Source: Zygotorulaspora mrakii (lineage: Eukaryota; Ascomycota; Saccharomycetes; Saccharomycetales; Saccharomycetaceae). From it: a DNA stretch of 64,000 bases. Positions 50,599-60,595 of this stretch are shown here, piece after piece. Position 1 is the first letter of the stretch; each line of letters opens with the position of its first letter. The position numbers were made by a program, and so were the translations under genes. Location of the stretch: assembly GCF_013402915.1 (NCBI RefSeq), contig NC_050719.1:558001-622000 (forward strand). The letters are read 5' to 3'. Below the pieces are notes generated by a model, which saw only the letters and a program-made list of their open reading frames with translations, was not told the DNA's origin and made no database searches.

Positions 50599-51150
50599 CT
50601 AGTTTTTTCTTCCTTTAGTATTGTTGGAAATCCATGATAAACCCTCTACTAAACCTTGACCGGTTAAGGCATTACTACCGATAACACACCAAAGTTGGTT
50701 CCTCAAATTTTGGCCTAGTTGCAGAAAATCTGATATCTCACGCGGATTCTTTGCGTTCTTCATATCTTGTTTGTTCGCCCAAACAAGCAAAACAACATTT
50801 TCCATTTCCTTTTCACTTATTATACTGTACAATTCCTCTTTTGCTTCATTCAATCTATCAATATCACCTGAATCTATAACAAAGATTAATGCTGTTGTTG
50901 CTGGAAAGTAATGCCTCCACAATGGTCTCAATCGTTCTTGCCCAGCCACATCCCACATATTGAATTTAACATTCTTGTAAGAAACTGTTTCAACAATAAA
51001 ACCAACAGTAGGAGCAAATGTTTTTATCTGGTCCAGTTTCAGTTTGTAAAGAATAGTTGTCTTCCCAGCGTTATCTAATCCCAACATAAGGATTTTCATC
51101 TCTCGAGATCCAAATATCTTACCCAGTGTTTTTGATACAGAATTGCCCAT
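50599..51150 (-). CDS. ARF3: Arf3, ARF6-like GTPase
   Basis: 183 residues, equal to the known length. Arf3 acts at the plasma membrane in bud-site selection, polarity and endocytosis. Myristoylation signal MGNSVSK (Gly2), P-loop GLDNAGKT (24-31), WDxxGQ switch II at 66-71 and NKQD (126-129) are present, and [17 protein letters not shown] and [13 protein letters not shown] match Arf3. Two near-invariant ARF positions differ: Asn52 of GFNVET is Ile (codon 50995-50997) and Gly69 of DVGGQ is Ala (codon 50944-50946), giving a Ras-like VAGQE. Frame is intact. Convergent with RKI1. Confidence 0.95.
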   Translation of the reverse strand: MGNSVSKTLGKIFGSREMKILMLGLDNAGKTTILYKLKLDQIKTFAPTVGFIVETVSYKNVKFNMWDVAGQERLRPLWRHYFPATTALIFVIDSGDIDRLNEAKEELYSIISEKEMENVVLLVWANKQDMKNAKNPREISDFLQLGQNLRNQLWCVIGSNALTGQGLVEGLSWISNNTKGRKN

Positions 51151-51861
51151 CTTGAACTACGTATAAGTATTTATCCCCTGTTAAAATCTAATCAACCGTA
51201 AGTTAGTCCTATTCAATGCCTCGATATTGAATTTCTCCGAGTTTCAGCTTGTTTAAAGGGGAAAAACCGCTCTAATTAATAATCGTATCGATCTGTTGTT
51301 TGTCGTTTAATTCCTTCGAAGACCGAAACTGCCCATACAGGTGATGAGGGTGCACGCTAAGGATGGAAACTGCTGTTTTGTATTCAGTAGTAGAGCTACT
51401 CTCGAGGACAATAATACTGATATATAAAAATGAAAAACTTATCCCAAGCTACAATTATTTTTTTCTTTTTAAAGCTGGTCTAGATTGTTAACGTTTTTTC
51501 TACATTAGCTGACTGCTTAAAGAGCTCTTAGCTGGTTATCTATATGAAAACAAAGAAATGAAAAGAGATTCTATAAGTCGCAATAAAAAATAGCACGCGA
51601 AGGTAACTGAGGCACCTGAGCAATAATGAGTATACGACTTACAGAAAGTCTTTCCTATGAATTCAACTGAAGGTAAAATGTCTTAACAGCGAACTTGATG
51701 ATCGAGGTATGCATCACGTGCTTCCGCGTATGTCTTCTTGCAAAACCTAGCTCATTTGATTATGATTCCATGCGGGCGTTCGAGACAAATGATGTCGCAT
51801 GGATATGTCTAGTCAAGAATATCGATGATTGAATCTGTCGAGGCACGTAGGATATTCAATC
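51151..51861. promoter_or_regulatory. Divergent ARF3/CMR2 intergenic region
   Basis: 711 AT-rich bases. One Cbf1-type E-box at 51713-51720. No gene supported. Confidence 0.55.
51713..51720 (+). promoter_or_regulatory. Putative Cbf1 E-box (ATCACGTG) upstream of CMR2
   Basis: Exact RTCACGTG octamer 142 bp upstream of the CMR2 ATG. Motif evidence only. Confidence 0.4.
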
Positions 51862-54800
51862 ATGCCCGACTTATCTATTCCAGAGAACCTTCCGACATAT
51901 TTGCAAAACCAATTGAATGAGCTAGTGGATGATTTCACAGAGGAAAACTTGACTCTGAAGGGCTACCAAAACAAGCGGAAACAACTGTTGGATAACTATG
52001 CTCGCGGTAAGAGCAATCCTTTGACACCAGTCAAGTCTCAGGTCCATCCTCAATCAGTGAATCATTCTAGAACACAAAGTTGTAACTCCACAATAAGGAC
52101 GGGCCACAGCACGCCGCATATCGGTGACGATAGTTCTATAGCATCTTCCATAAACCGGAGTCGAAATGGTGATTTGGACAGCATGAGCCCTGCGCTGCAT
52201 GCTTCGCAACAGCATAATCGTGAAACGCAACACGCAAAAACTCCGCAGGGTAGGCACCACTCTCTTTATCGAGTAACTACCGTTAATTCTAATTCTGATT
52301 ATTCTTCCCCCTCCAGCAGAAGAAAGAGATCTTCCATACAGCTTTCATTACCTTCAAATGAAATTACTGGTGTACCATATAATCCCATGGTTCCTTTATT
52401 ACCACGTCAGGAGCACCCAGTTGCTGCGGAGTCTCTGCCGTCAATTGTTAGGGGACGCTTTGATCATTATTCATCAGAAACTGCATTTATTAGCATTAAT
52501 GAAAAGGGTAAAGAGACAAGTATTTCATGGGATAGGTTGTATCTGAGAGCTGAGAAAATTGCGTATGTTTTGAGTAAGGAAAAACTATACAAGATGGACA
52601 AAATTCCATTATGGTATAATAGAAATGAAGTTATTGAATTCACGATTGCTTTATTAGGTTGTTTTATCGCCGGCATGGTCGCTGTTCCTGTGTCATTTGA
52701 AACTTATTCAGTTGCCGAAATCACTGAAATAATCAAACTTACCAATTCGAAGCAAATATTGATTTCAAATGATTGCCATAATCAACTAGAAAATTTATAC
52801 AGTACTGTGAACCATACTAAGATGAAGTTGACCAAGAACGATTTCTTTTCACAGATCAATTTTATTAAGACAGATGATTTAGGAGCATATTCAAAAGCTA
52901 AAAAAACTGCCCCGACCTTCGATATACCAAATGTTTCGTATATAGAATTCACTAGGACTCCGTTAGGTAGATTGTCAGGTGTTGTGATGAAACATAAAAT
53001 CCTTTCATATCAGTACAAAACATTGGCTGGTATTTTAAACTCAAGGGTTTTACCGCATTGGAAGAAAAACGAAATCAACAGATCTCCTCACAAGAAGGAT
53101 ACTTGCCCGCGGTACACTATTTTGAATAGCTTAGATCCAACAAGGTCAACTGGCTTAATTCTAGGTGTCTTATTCAATATTTTTTCAGGAAATTTACTTG
53201 TATCAATCGATTATAGAATATTACAGAAACTGGGGGGATATGAAAATATTATAAACAAATTCAGAGCAGATATTTTATTGAATGATCAGTTGCAATTAAA
53301 ACAAGTTGTCATTAACTACTTAGATGATCCACAGTCAACTTTCTCCAAGAAGCAGAGAATCAATTTCGGTTGCATAAAATGCTGCTTAACGTCATGTACC
53401 ACTATTGATACTGATGTTTCTGATATGGTTGTTAACAAATGGCTAAAAAATCTAGGTTGTCCTGATGCACCTATGTGTTATTCTCCAATGCTTACATTGC
53501 TAGACTTCGGAGGAGTGTTCCTTTCATTGAGAGATCAAATTGGAAAGCTGGATAATTTTCAAATTCATTGCTCAAAACTGAGGCTAGAAGACGAATTGTT
53601 TGTCAATAAGGAAAATTTAAGGAGCAATATCATTCAGCCTAGTGTGTCTGCTATTGTTAATTCCTCCAACTCTTTTAACGAATACTTGAGAGTTGCTGCA
53701 TACGGGTTTCCTATACCTGACGCAACGCTCTGCGTTGTAAATCCGGACGACAATACGCTTGTATCAGATTTGACAGTTGGTGAAATCTGGGTCCACTCAG
53801 ATAGTCTCACTAACGAATTCTACCAAATGGATAGGGTCAACGACTTTGTTTTTAAAGCGAAATTGAACTACCAAAAGATGTATAATTTTCTCCTTGAACA
53901 GAATAACTCCTCATCGGCATTGGAAAGATTAGATACAATAATGACTATATGCCCATCAAGTCTTCAATTTCTCAGGACAAAACTGATAGGCTTCATTCAC
54001 AATGGTAAGATATATGTTTTATCAATGGTAGAAGACATGTTCTTGCAAAATCAATTGATCAGGTTGCCCAATTGGTCTCACACATCTGATGTTTCCAGAG
54101 CCAAAATTTCGACGGAGAAACCACCTCCACCTACGAGAAATAGTACGATTGGCATTCGCGACAAGAAACGTGTAGTACAAACCTATTATCTTCACCAAAT
54201 CACCGAAACATTAGTGCGCACAGTTAATACTGTTTCAGAAGTATCAGCATTTGAATTGAATCATAATAAAGAAGAACATTTCCTAGCGGTTGTCATAGAA
54301 AGTTCCATGGCAAGGCCTGCTGCAACTGCCCTGATAAGCGCAGGTCAGAACAAAAATGAGGTTTTGGAAAAAAGGATGAATGAGCTGACGGAGCAGGTAT
54401 ACCGTATATTATGGATTTTCCATAAAATTCAGCCAATGTGTGTTGTTGTAGTTCCTCAAGGTTCATTGCCTAGAAGATATTGTTCATTGGAACTCGCTAA
54501 CAGCACTGTGGAGAAAAAATTCTTAAATGGGGAACTGCCGTCGACATTTGTGAAATTTCAAATGGATAATATCACATTAGATTTTGTTCCACATTCTTTG
54601 TATTTCAATGAAAGTATATTTTCCGAGCATTTATCGAACTTGAGAAGTGCTGCATTGAAAGAAACTCAGAGCACAACATCGCTGGCTAAAGAAAGTCAGT
54701 GGCAGATCTCAGGAATTGACTACAGAGAAACGTCCATTGATGTTGGCACCGGAAAAAGATTGACCGATTTTCCTAACATTTTAGATATATTGGAATGGAG

Positions 54801-56751
54801 GATGAAAAACAATAGCAATGATTCTGCGTTTGATGATGGAGGAGATAACAATGCGTCAAACAATGAGAACAACATCCATAAAAGGGTATCTTGGTCTTCC
54901 TTTGAATGCATAATTGCTTCTTTCTTGAAAAAAATAATTGGCTCCAAGAGCCCATTAAAACGAGGTGATAGGGTTCTGATCATGTCAGAAAACTCAGTAG
55001 AATATGTGGCCATAGTTATGGCATGTTTCTACTGTAAATTTGTCGTTATTCCATATCCAATACTAAGAGAAAAGTACGCTGAAAAGGATGTTGAAGATTT
55101 TTGTAACGTGGTAAAAGCCTATGGTATCAAAAGAATTTTTACAGATGCAAAAACATACAATTTTTTTGATGGAAACGTACCGGTGTCAAAAGTGTTGAAG
55201 AAGAATAAGCATGTCCTTCCAAAGATTACAGTATTTACAAAAGTGAAAAGGAAAACAGGTTTGAGTATTTCAATCTTCAAAAAATATCTGAAGGCAAACT
55301 ATAGCTCAAAACCCGGAACTAATTCAAACGCTGTACCATGTATAGTATGGATTAATAGAGAATATGACATCAAAAGTAATATACACGTTACTATGACACA
55401 TTCTGCCTTCATGAATTCGTGCAAAATGTTAAAGGAAACGTTACAGCTGTCACCAGATAGACCGCTTTTCTCCCTGTGCTCATACACCACTGGTATTGGA
55501 TTTATGATGAGTTGTTTACTGGGTATTTACGTTGGATGCACAACGAGTCTTTTCAGTCTATCTGAGGTGACCTTGGACCCGAAAGAGTTCTTGATTGGTC
55601 TTCAAAACCTGAATGTAAAAGATTTATTCCTCAGAGCTGAAACATTATGCATGCTAGTGGAGAAGGCTAATAATCTAATCAGTCTATCGAGGAAAAATAC
55701 CACAGTAAGTAAAAAAGGAAATACAACACTATTGCGGCCCGATCTCTTTAGAAACGTCCAGAATTTCATGATTCCGTTCTCAGGTCGACCAAATATTTAC
55801 AAGATAGAAGGCTTGATTAAAAAAAACACGCAGGTAATTTTAAGTCCGGTACAAATAAATTATGTCTATGAAAATCACTTCAATCCTCACATAACTTTGC
55901 GGTCCTATTTAGGAATTCCACCTGTCGATCTCTATCTTGACCCTATTTCATTACGAGAAGGATTGATCAAGACAGTAGATCCATCAACAGTTGATACAGG
56001 AGGCTACTTGAGGGTTCAAGATTCAGGAATTGTTCCAGTTTGCACTGACGTATCAATAGTTAATCCTGAGACAAATATGACGTGCTATAACGGAGAATTC
56101 GGCGAAATCTGGTGTTGCTCAGAAGGAAATGCTTTTAACTATTCGATTTGTGCCGAAGGTGAAAACAGCGGAAAGCGAATATTGACTAAAGATCCCTTTA
56201 TCAACGAGCAGTTCAACTGTAAGTTGAAAAAGGATGTTGATAATGGACTGTCATATTTGCGAACAGGCGATTTGGGGTTCATAAAGAGCGTCTCTTGTCC
56301 TGATGCGTATGGAAATGTTGTCGATCTGAATCTTCTCTTTGTACTTGGATCAATAAATGAAACTGTCGAAATTCTTGGACTGACTCATTTTGTTGAAGAC
56401 TTAGAAAGAACTGTAATGAATCTAATTTCATGCTTTGAAAATTGCATGATTTCAAAAGCGGGTGGATTATTAGTATGTTTGGTCGAATGTCGAGGAGATA
56501 AACAACCTAAGATGGCAAATTTGACAGCATTGATTGTTTCAGAGCTATTAAAGAATCATGGGGTTATATTAGATTTATGTGCATTCGTTAAGCATGGAAC
56601 GATTACTAATTTTGATTGGAATAAGAATCGTGCTACTCTAATGAAAGATTGGTTTAATCAAAAACTTATCATTGAGAATCAATTTGGTGTAAACTTTGGT
56701 GAAAATATTTCAATATATTTACTTTCTGAATTTGAAAAACAAAGCCAGTAA
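51862..56751 (+). CDS. CMR2: Cmr2, DIP2-like protein with two AMP-binding-type domains
   Basis: 1629 residues from the ATG at 51862; the frame opens 11 codons earlier at a TTG. S. cerevisiae Cmr2 (1648) is a poorly known DIP2-family protein; DIP2 relatives have been linked to diacylglycerol metabolism. Order: DMAP1-binding-like N-terminus (LPTYLQNQLNELVDDF...YQNKRKQLL, about 5-50), Ser/Asn-rich linker with PLTPVKSQ, and two adenylate-forming folds (about 200-690 and 985-1480). The ATP-binding Ser/Thr/Gly loop is degenerate in both (EFTRTPLGRLSG in the first, HVTMTHSAF in the second), yet YLRTGDLGF and TVGEIWVHS / FGEIWCCS survive. Classical ligase activity is therefore doubtful (inference). 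Position is that of YOR093C. Confidence 0.93.
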   Translation: MPDLSIPENLPTYLQNQLNELVDDFTEENLTLKGYQNKRKQLLDNYARGKSNPLTPVKSQVHPQSVNHSRTQSCNSTIRTGHSTPHIGDDSSIASSINRSRNGDLDSMSPALHASQQHNRETQHAKTPQGRHHSLYRVTTVNSNSDYSSPSSRRKRSSIQLSLPSNEITGVPYNPMVPLLPRQEHPVAAESLPSIVRGRFDHYSSETAFISINEKGKETSISWDRLYLRAEKIAYVLSKEKLYKMDKIPLWYNRNEVIEFTIALLGCFIAGMVAVPVSFETYSVAEITEIIKLTNSKQILISNDCHNQLENLYSTVNHTKMKLTKNDFFSQINFIKTDDLGAYSKAKKTAPTFDIPNVSYIEFTRTPLGRLSGVVMKHKILSYQYKTLAGILNSRVLPHWKKNEINRSPHKKDTCPRYTILNSLDPTRSTGLILGVLFNIFSGNLLVSIDYRILQKLGGYENIINKFRADILLNDQLQLKQVVINYLDDPQSTFSKKQRINFGCIKCCLTSCTTIDTDVSDMVVNKWLKNLGCPDAPMCYSPMLTLLDFGGVFLSLRDQIGKLDNFQIHCSKLRLEDELFVNKENLRSNIIQPSVSAIVNSSNSFNEYLRVAAYGFPIPDATLCVVNPDDNTLVSDLTVGEIWVHSDSLTNEFYQMDRVNDFVFKAKLNYQKMYNFLLEQNNSSSALERLDTIMTICPSSLQFLRTKLIGFIHNGKIYVLSMVEDMFLQNQLIRLPNWSHTSDVSRAKISTEKPPPPTRNSTIGIRDKKRVVQTYYLHQITETLVRTVNTVSEVSAFELNHNKEEHFLAVVIESSMARPAATALISAGQNKNEVLEKRMNELTEQVYRILWIFHKIQPMCVVVVPQGSLPRRYCSLELANSTVEKKFLNGELPSTFVKFQMDNITLDFVPHSLYFNESIFSEHLSNLRSAALKETQSTTSLAKESQWQISGIDYRETSIDVGTGKRLTDFPNILDILEWRMKNNSNDSAFDDGGDNNASNNENNIHKRVSWSSFECIIASFLKKIIGSKSPLKRGDRVLIMSENSVEYVAIVMACFYCKFVVIPYPILREKYAEKDVEDFCNVVKAYGIKRIFTDAKTYNFFDGNVPVSKVLKKNKHVLPKITVFTKVKRKTGLSISIFKKYLKANYSSKPGTNSNAVPCIVWINREYDIKSNIHVTMTHSAFMNSCKMLKETLQLSPDRPLFSLCSYTTGIGFMMSCLLGIYVGCTTSLFSLSEVTLDPKEFLIGLQNLNVKDLFLRAETLCMLVEKANNLISLSRKNTTVSKKGNTTLLRPDLFRNVQNFMIPFSGRPNIYKIEGLIKKNTQVILSPVQINYVYENHFNPHITLRSYLGIPPVDLYLDPISLREGLIKTVDPSTVDTGGYLRVQDSGIVPVCTDVSIVNPETNMTCYNGEFGEIWCCSEGNAFNYSICAEGENSGKRILTKDPFINEQFNCKLKKDVDNGLSYLRTGDLGFIKSVSCPDAYGNVVDLNLLFVLGSINETVEILGLTHFVEDLERTVMNLISCFENCMISKAGGLLVCLVECRGDKQPKMANLTALIVSELLKNHGVILDLCAFVKHGTITNFDWNKNRATLMKDWFNQKLIIENQFGVNFGENISIYLLSEFEKQSQ

Positions 56752-56902
56752 GTGATCCAGTTGAATTAGTGCGTGTTAGTTTTGTTCATACTGTTTATCA
56801 TTTATTTTAGATAATTAATGCTAAGTATTATATAAAGGAAAGTAATTTGAAATGCAAAAAATGAATTAAATGAGGGAAATCGGAGAGAATGAAAGTTGAA
56901 AC

Positions 56903-58705
56903 TCATATTTTCATTTGAACTTTCAGAAAATACGAAACCAAAAATGGCAGACTAACGACCATAATTGGATATTGAATCATCAAAAAGAATGAGGTGCAAT
57001 CCATTTGAATTGTGTCTGTACTATCTGGAGGGGTATAACTCGCCGTAAAATAAATCATGGTGGTCATTGATGGTAATGCCCAATCAATGGCAATCACGAA
57101 TAGTAACATTTTATCATCATCCCAATTAACCCAACCTGCCTTTACTAAACGATCACACCAAAGAACACCAAAGATTGGCATTATACACATCCTTAACACG
57201 ACTAATGTAAGCGCGGATTTCCAAAAACCAGGATAGAGTTTTGTTAGTTTCAATCTTCCTAAGGTAGCGCCTAGTAACAATAAACCAAATGGGACTGACG
57301 CTGCACCAATATAATTCGTGTAATCCATGACAAAGCTTAAAGCTGGTTGTTGATCTGGTGCTTGATTCAGATTGGGAGTTGAACTTGTAGTAACAAAAAG
57401 CGCTTTGACCCATGGTATAAATGCTATGGTCAATGCTAAAATTAATGCCATTGATGCCGGTCTCAAACAGTTTTTCAAAAAAAACACGATAAAGGGAGTC
57501 AAAGGAAATTTTTTCAGGACACTCGGTAATGAACTACCAGATGTTCTAATATCTTGCGTATTAACGGTCGCATCAGAGGTCAAGATTTTTGTCAAATTTG
57601 ATTTGTTTCTATTGATTAGCGAACCACTCGTACTGCTTGGAATATACCTTAATGGCTCATCTTCATCGAGAGCGACATCTAGATCTCCGTCGGAGAGTGC
57701 AGAATTTCTTCTTGGTCTACCGTACTGATTAACGTTTGAATATTCACGGATCAATTCTGTGACATTTTCGGAGGGCAAATCTCTCAAATCAATCGACCTG
57801 ATAGATGGCCGCCTCACTCTTATTTGACGCTGCTGATTTTGTGACTCGTCTGCTGTATAAGCAACTGGTTGACTCTGAGTTTTACGAGTTGTTATATAAT
57901 CCCACATGTTACCCGGTGCATCTTTATTTCCTCTTTCATGATTTTCAGTTCCATCATCATCATAGGCGAGGGAAATAGATGACGGATTAGGTCGACTTGA
58001 AGACGAAGACTCGTTATCCCAGCTTCTAGTTATGGCCTTCTCTGGCTTTATAATGGAGGAGGAGGACAAAATACTGCTGTCATCTGTTCTTTGCGGTTGA
58101 TGTGTTGGTCCACCTTGTTCTAGCTCTTGTCCCTCTTGTTCATTTTTCAAAGAATCGTTTTCCTCCGGCGTCACTGCACTCTCAATGTCCTTGTAATGAA
58201 AGTCCGATTCTATCAGCCTGAAACCACCGAGATTGAAAACACAAAGCATGAACATCGCCATAAATATTATCACGCACGCCACCCCTTTATCACCCTCTTC
58301 CGGCTGAAATATGAACCCTTGGTCCATCGTCTGTATGTATGCGATCGGTAAATCGCTAATATTAGGAAACATACCGCCGGCAAGTATACCCCCATACCAC
58401 TGTCTTGGCACCGGCATTGTTCTTCTGATGACATACGCAAAGAACAAGCCTGTTCCGAAAAGTAGAACTGACGTCAGACATATTATCCCGACCGTTTTGA
58501 TATCTCTGTCCTCGATGTTTCCCACAATCTTGTTAAACGATAAACAGGGCAGCAGTAGCGTCAACACAATGTCTGAAATGCTTCTTGTCGCCTGTACTGA
58601 CAGTATGCCCACTCGCGCAAGCAGGAAACCTGTACCTATGATCAGATAAATTTTTATGATTGGCTTGAAAGAACTCCATATTACTGCACCCAATGGAATA
58701 CTCAT
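56903..58705 (-). CDS. ECM3: Ecm3-like membrane transporter (auxin-efflux-carrier fold)
   Basis: 600 residues (613 known for Ecm3, 642 for its paralog YNL095C). Member of the membrane transport (AEC) family; substrate is unknown, with phenotypes in cell-wall and drug tolerance. About four or five N-terminal membrane helices (about 12-175, with TLLLPCLSFNKIVGNI and GMFPNISDLPIAYIQTMDQG), a long hydrophilic Ser/Arg/Asp-rich loop (about 178-395), then about five helices to the C-terminus (FPLTPFIVFFLKNCLRPAS onwards). Last gene of the XIV/XV ancestral order in the window. Convergent with CMR2 (151 bp). Confidence 0.93.
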   Translation of the reverse strand: MSIPLGAVIWSSFKPIIKIYLIIGTGFLLARVGILSVQATRSISDIVLTLLLPCLSFNKIVGNIEDRDIKTVGIICLTSVLLFGTGLFFAYVIRRTMPVPRQWYGGILAGGMFPNISDLPIAYIQTMDQGFIFQPEEGDKGVACVIIFMAMFMLCVFNLGGFRLIESDFHYKDIESAVTPEENDSLKNEQEGQELEQGGPTHQPQRTDDSSILSSSSIIKPEKAITRSWDNESSSSSRPNPSSISLAYDDDGTENHERGNKDAPGNMWDYITTRKTQSQPVAYTADESQNQQRQIRVRRPSIRSIDLRDLPSENVTELIREYSNVNQYGRPRRNSALSDGDLDVALDEDEPLRYIPSSTSGSLINRNKSNLTKILTSDATVNTQDIRTSGSSLPSVLKKFPLTPFIVFFLKNCLRPASMALILALTIAFIPWVKALFVTTSSTPNLNQAPDQQPALSFVMDYTNYIGAASVPFGLLLLGATLGRLKLTKLYPGFWKSALTLVVLRMCIMPIFGVLWCDRLVKAGWVNWDDDKMLLFVIAIDWALPSMTTMIYFTASYTPPDSTDTIQMDCTSFFLMIQYPIMVVSLPFLVSYFLKVQMKI

Positions 58706-59000
58706 ATTCTTGATTCAGCCGCTTCGCTCCCTTGAACAGCAGCTCTCATGCGCTGCTGGAGTACTGCCAGTGTATATTATCTGTATATATATACTTATAC
58801 GTGATGATGGTATACACGTATAGCATATTTGACAAAGGTCATATGCAACTTTTCATCATTCACATCTTTCCTTTTTGAGCACAAAAAGCCCTTGTTCAAA
58901 GAACGCACCAGGTGGAAGATGATATCACATCTTTTTCTTTTAACGCCCTCCCTCTGTGTGTGTAGTAGTAGAACCGCGGAGTTAATCATACGAAGGCTGA

Positions 59001-59007
59001 TTACCCG
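59001..59007 (-). promoter_or_regulatory. Putative Reb1 site
   Basis: TTACCCG, exact Reb1 core, 296 bp upstream of the ECM3 ATG. Motif only. Confidence 0.45.
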
Positions 59008-59052
59008 GTGGAATTTGAAGGTGGTGGGGGGATCGACTCCCGACGCTGAGGG

Positions 59053-59086
59053 TGGGTTGCACCCCACGTCCGTGGGGTGCAACCCA
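59053..59086. repeat. Perfect 16-bp inverted repeat with 2-nt spacer
   Basis: TGGGTTGCACCCCACG (59053-59068), TC, then its exact reverse complement (59071-59086). A further arm pair ACGCTG (59043-59048) / CAGCGT (59085-59090) overlaps its outer edge. GC-rich and able to form a cruciform or RNA hairpin. It lies between ECM3 and MRPL16. Confidence 0.95.
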
Positions 59087-59151
59087 GCGTGGGATATATT
59101 AGTTGAGTCATCCTCCATTCACCTGTGACCCATACCCCACATCCCTGTTAT

Positions 59152-59227
59152 GGTTGCCTGTTGCCTGTTGCCTGTGGTGCGTTGCTCGTGGTGCGTTGAT
59201 CGTTGCTCTCAGATCACGATCGTGATC
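59152..59227. repeat. Direct repeats and 16-bp palindrome
   Basis: Three TTGCCTG units and two GTGGTGCGTTG-like units (59152-59205) run into GATCACGATCGTGATC (59212-59227), which equals its own reverse complement. Confidence 0.85.
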
Positions 59228-59857
59228 GCGAAACCCCTCACCCTTCCCCTCCCCCACCAACCAGTTCTTGGCAGCAGTCACTCGAACCTCACTTGATACT
59301 CCAACACCCCTGCCCGCTCTCCGTTTCCTCTTTCTCTCCGTTTCCTTTTTCGCCGCCACCAGAAACGAAGATAGTTGGCGATACCTTTCTTGACACGTCG
59401 GCGGCTAAAATGTCCAGGTTTGTCTTTATTCTTTGGGACTTGATCTGATACTACGGGAGGAAGGTCCTGAAGTGCCGGGTGAAGTGCAGGGCATTATTGA
59501 AGGATATACAAAAATGTCGATTTGGGACGTATGACGCGGGATTCGCAGCTTCTTCCACTGCTAGAGAGGTCCGAAATGGGTTTCACTACACCTCAGTCAT
59601 GTTTTAAAGGATGTTTGAATAGAGGCTGAAGGCTAGCTATACGCGAAGCTTTCACTGTATCTCTTCTAAAGGGCATTTGTGTGAAGAAGGTCCAGCGCTA
59701 TTATCGATCATCTCTGACGAGTATATCACCCTTCACGAAATGCACCACTATTCTTGACTTTTGTAAGCTCGAAAAACGTTTAAAACTAGCCTTGACAGAG
59801 TCTTGTGAGAAGGCCGAAGGCGATACGATCTGGAAATCACATAGATTGCGGACCAGC

Positions 59858-60523
59858 ATGATTGCTCTACTGAGTCTAAAAGATGGCCTCTTGGCCAGCA
59901 GAGCGAGTGGGATACCACGCACTCTGGTGCGTTTCAAACACGAGTATGCTCCCCGGTTTAAAGAAGTACAGAAAAAACAAAAAGGAAGAGTCCCCGTGAG
60001 AACAGGTGGGTCGATCAAAGGTTCTACTTTGCAGTTTGGCACGTATGGGATGCGTCTCAAGACAGAAGGCACAAGGTTGACTGCCCAGCAGTTAAAGGAA
60101 GCGGATAACGCAATCATGAGATACGTGAGACCACTGGCAAACGGCAAATTGTGGAGAAGACTCTGCACCAACATTGCGGTTTGTATAAAAGGTAACGAAA
60201 CAAGAATGGGTAAAGGTAAGGGTGCGTTTGATCATTGGATGGTGCGTGTACCTACTGGGAAAGTAATATTTGAAATGAGGGGCGATAATCTGCATGAGAA
60301 AGTTGCACGTGAGGCTTTCAGAAAGGCTGGGTCAAAGCTTCCCGGTGTCTACGAATTCATATCATCAGACTCTCTGATCCGAGTTGGTCTCCACGGGTTC
60401 AAAGACCCCAAAGATGATCCAAAGATAAATTACTTGGAAAAGCTTGTCAACAAACCGACAAAAGAATTCTTGAATATTCAAAAATCTAAAGATCCGCAAT
60501 ATAGGTTATTCAAGGGTCGTTGA
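59858..60523 (+). CDS. MRPL16: Mitochondrial ribosomal protein uL16m
   Basis: 221 residues from the ATG at 59858 (232 known). The frame is open for 59 codons upstream but contains no ATG and begins at a GTG. Large-subunit protein near the A site of the mitoribosome, homologous to bacterial L16. N-terminal presequence with Arg/Leu/Ser ([19 protein letters not shown]), then the mature part [39 protein letters not shown] (the L16 signature) and a C-terminal fungal extension ending QYRLFKGR. Convergent with RFC5 (72 bp). Confidence 0.96.
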   Translation: MIALLSLKDGLLASRASGIPRTLVRFKHEYAPRFKEVQKKQKGRVPVRTGGSIKGSTLQFGTYGMRLKTEGTRLTAQQLKEADNAIMRYVRPLANGKLWRRLCTNIAVCIKGNETRMGKGKGAFDHWMVRVPTGKVIFEMRGDNLHEKVAREAFRKAGSKLPGVYEFISSDSLIRVGLHGFKDPKDDPKINYLEKLVNKPTKEFLNIQKSKDPQYRLFKGR

Positions 60524-60595
60524 ACTTTGTAAATTTTACTTATTTTTTCTGTAAATACTGTTGATATTACTATCGTTTTACCTTAATGGTTGTTG

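Larger units (their letters stand above)
58706..59857. promoter_or_regulatory. ECM3/MRPL16 divergent region at a synteny break
   Basis: 1152 bases without a supported gene. It contains a Reb1-type site, a long perfect palindrome (59053-59086), a run of TTGCCTG and GTGGTGCGTTG direct repeats (59152-59205), a second palindrome (59212-59227) and C-rich/CT-rich stretches to 59360. Open frames here (59108-59359 minus, 59203-59448 plus, and the GTG-started extension of MRPL16 from 59681) are low-complexity translations with no family match. Confidence 0.6.

Noticed and set aside
59108..59448. Overlapping 83- and 81-codon frames in the ECM3/MRPL16 gap
   Set aside because: They translate CT-rich and repeat DNA (Pro/Ser- or Arg/Lys-rich) and lack any domain.
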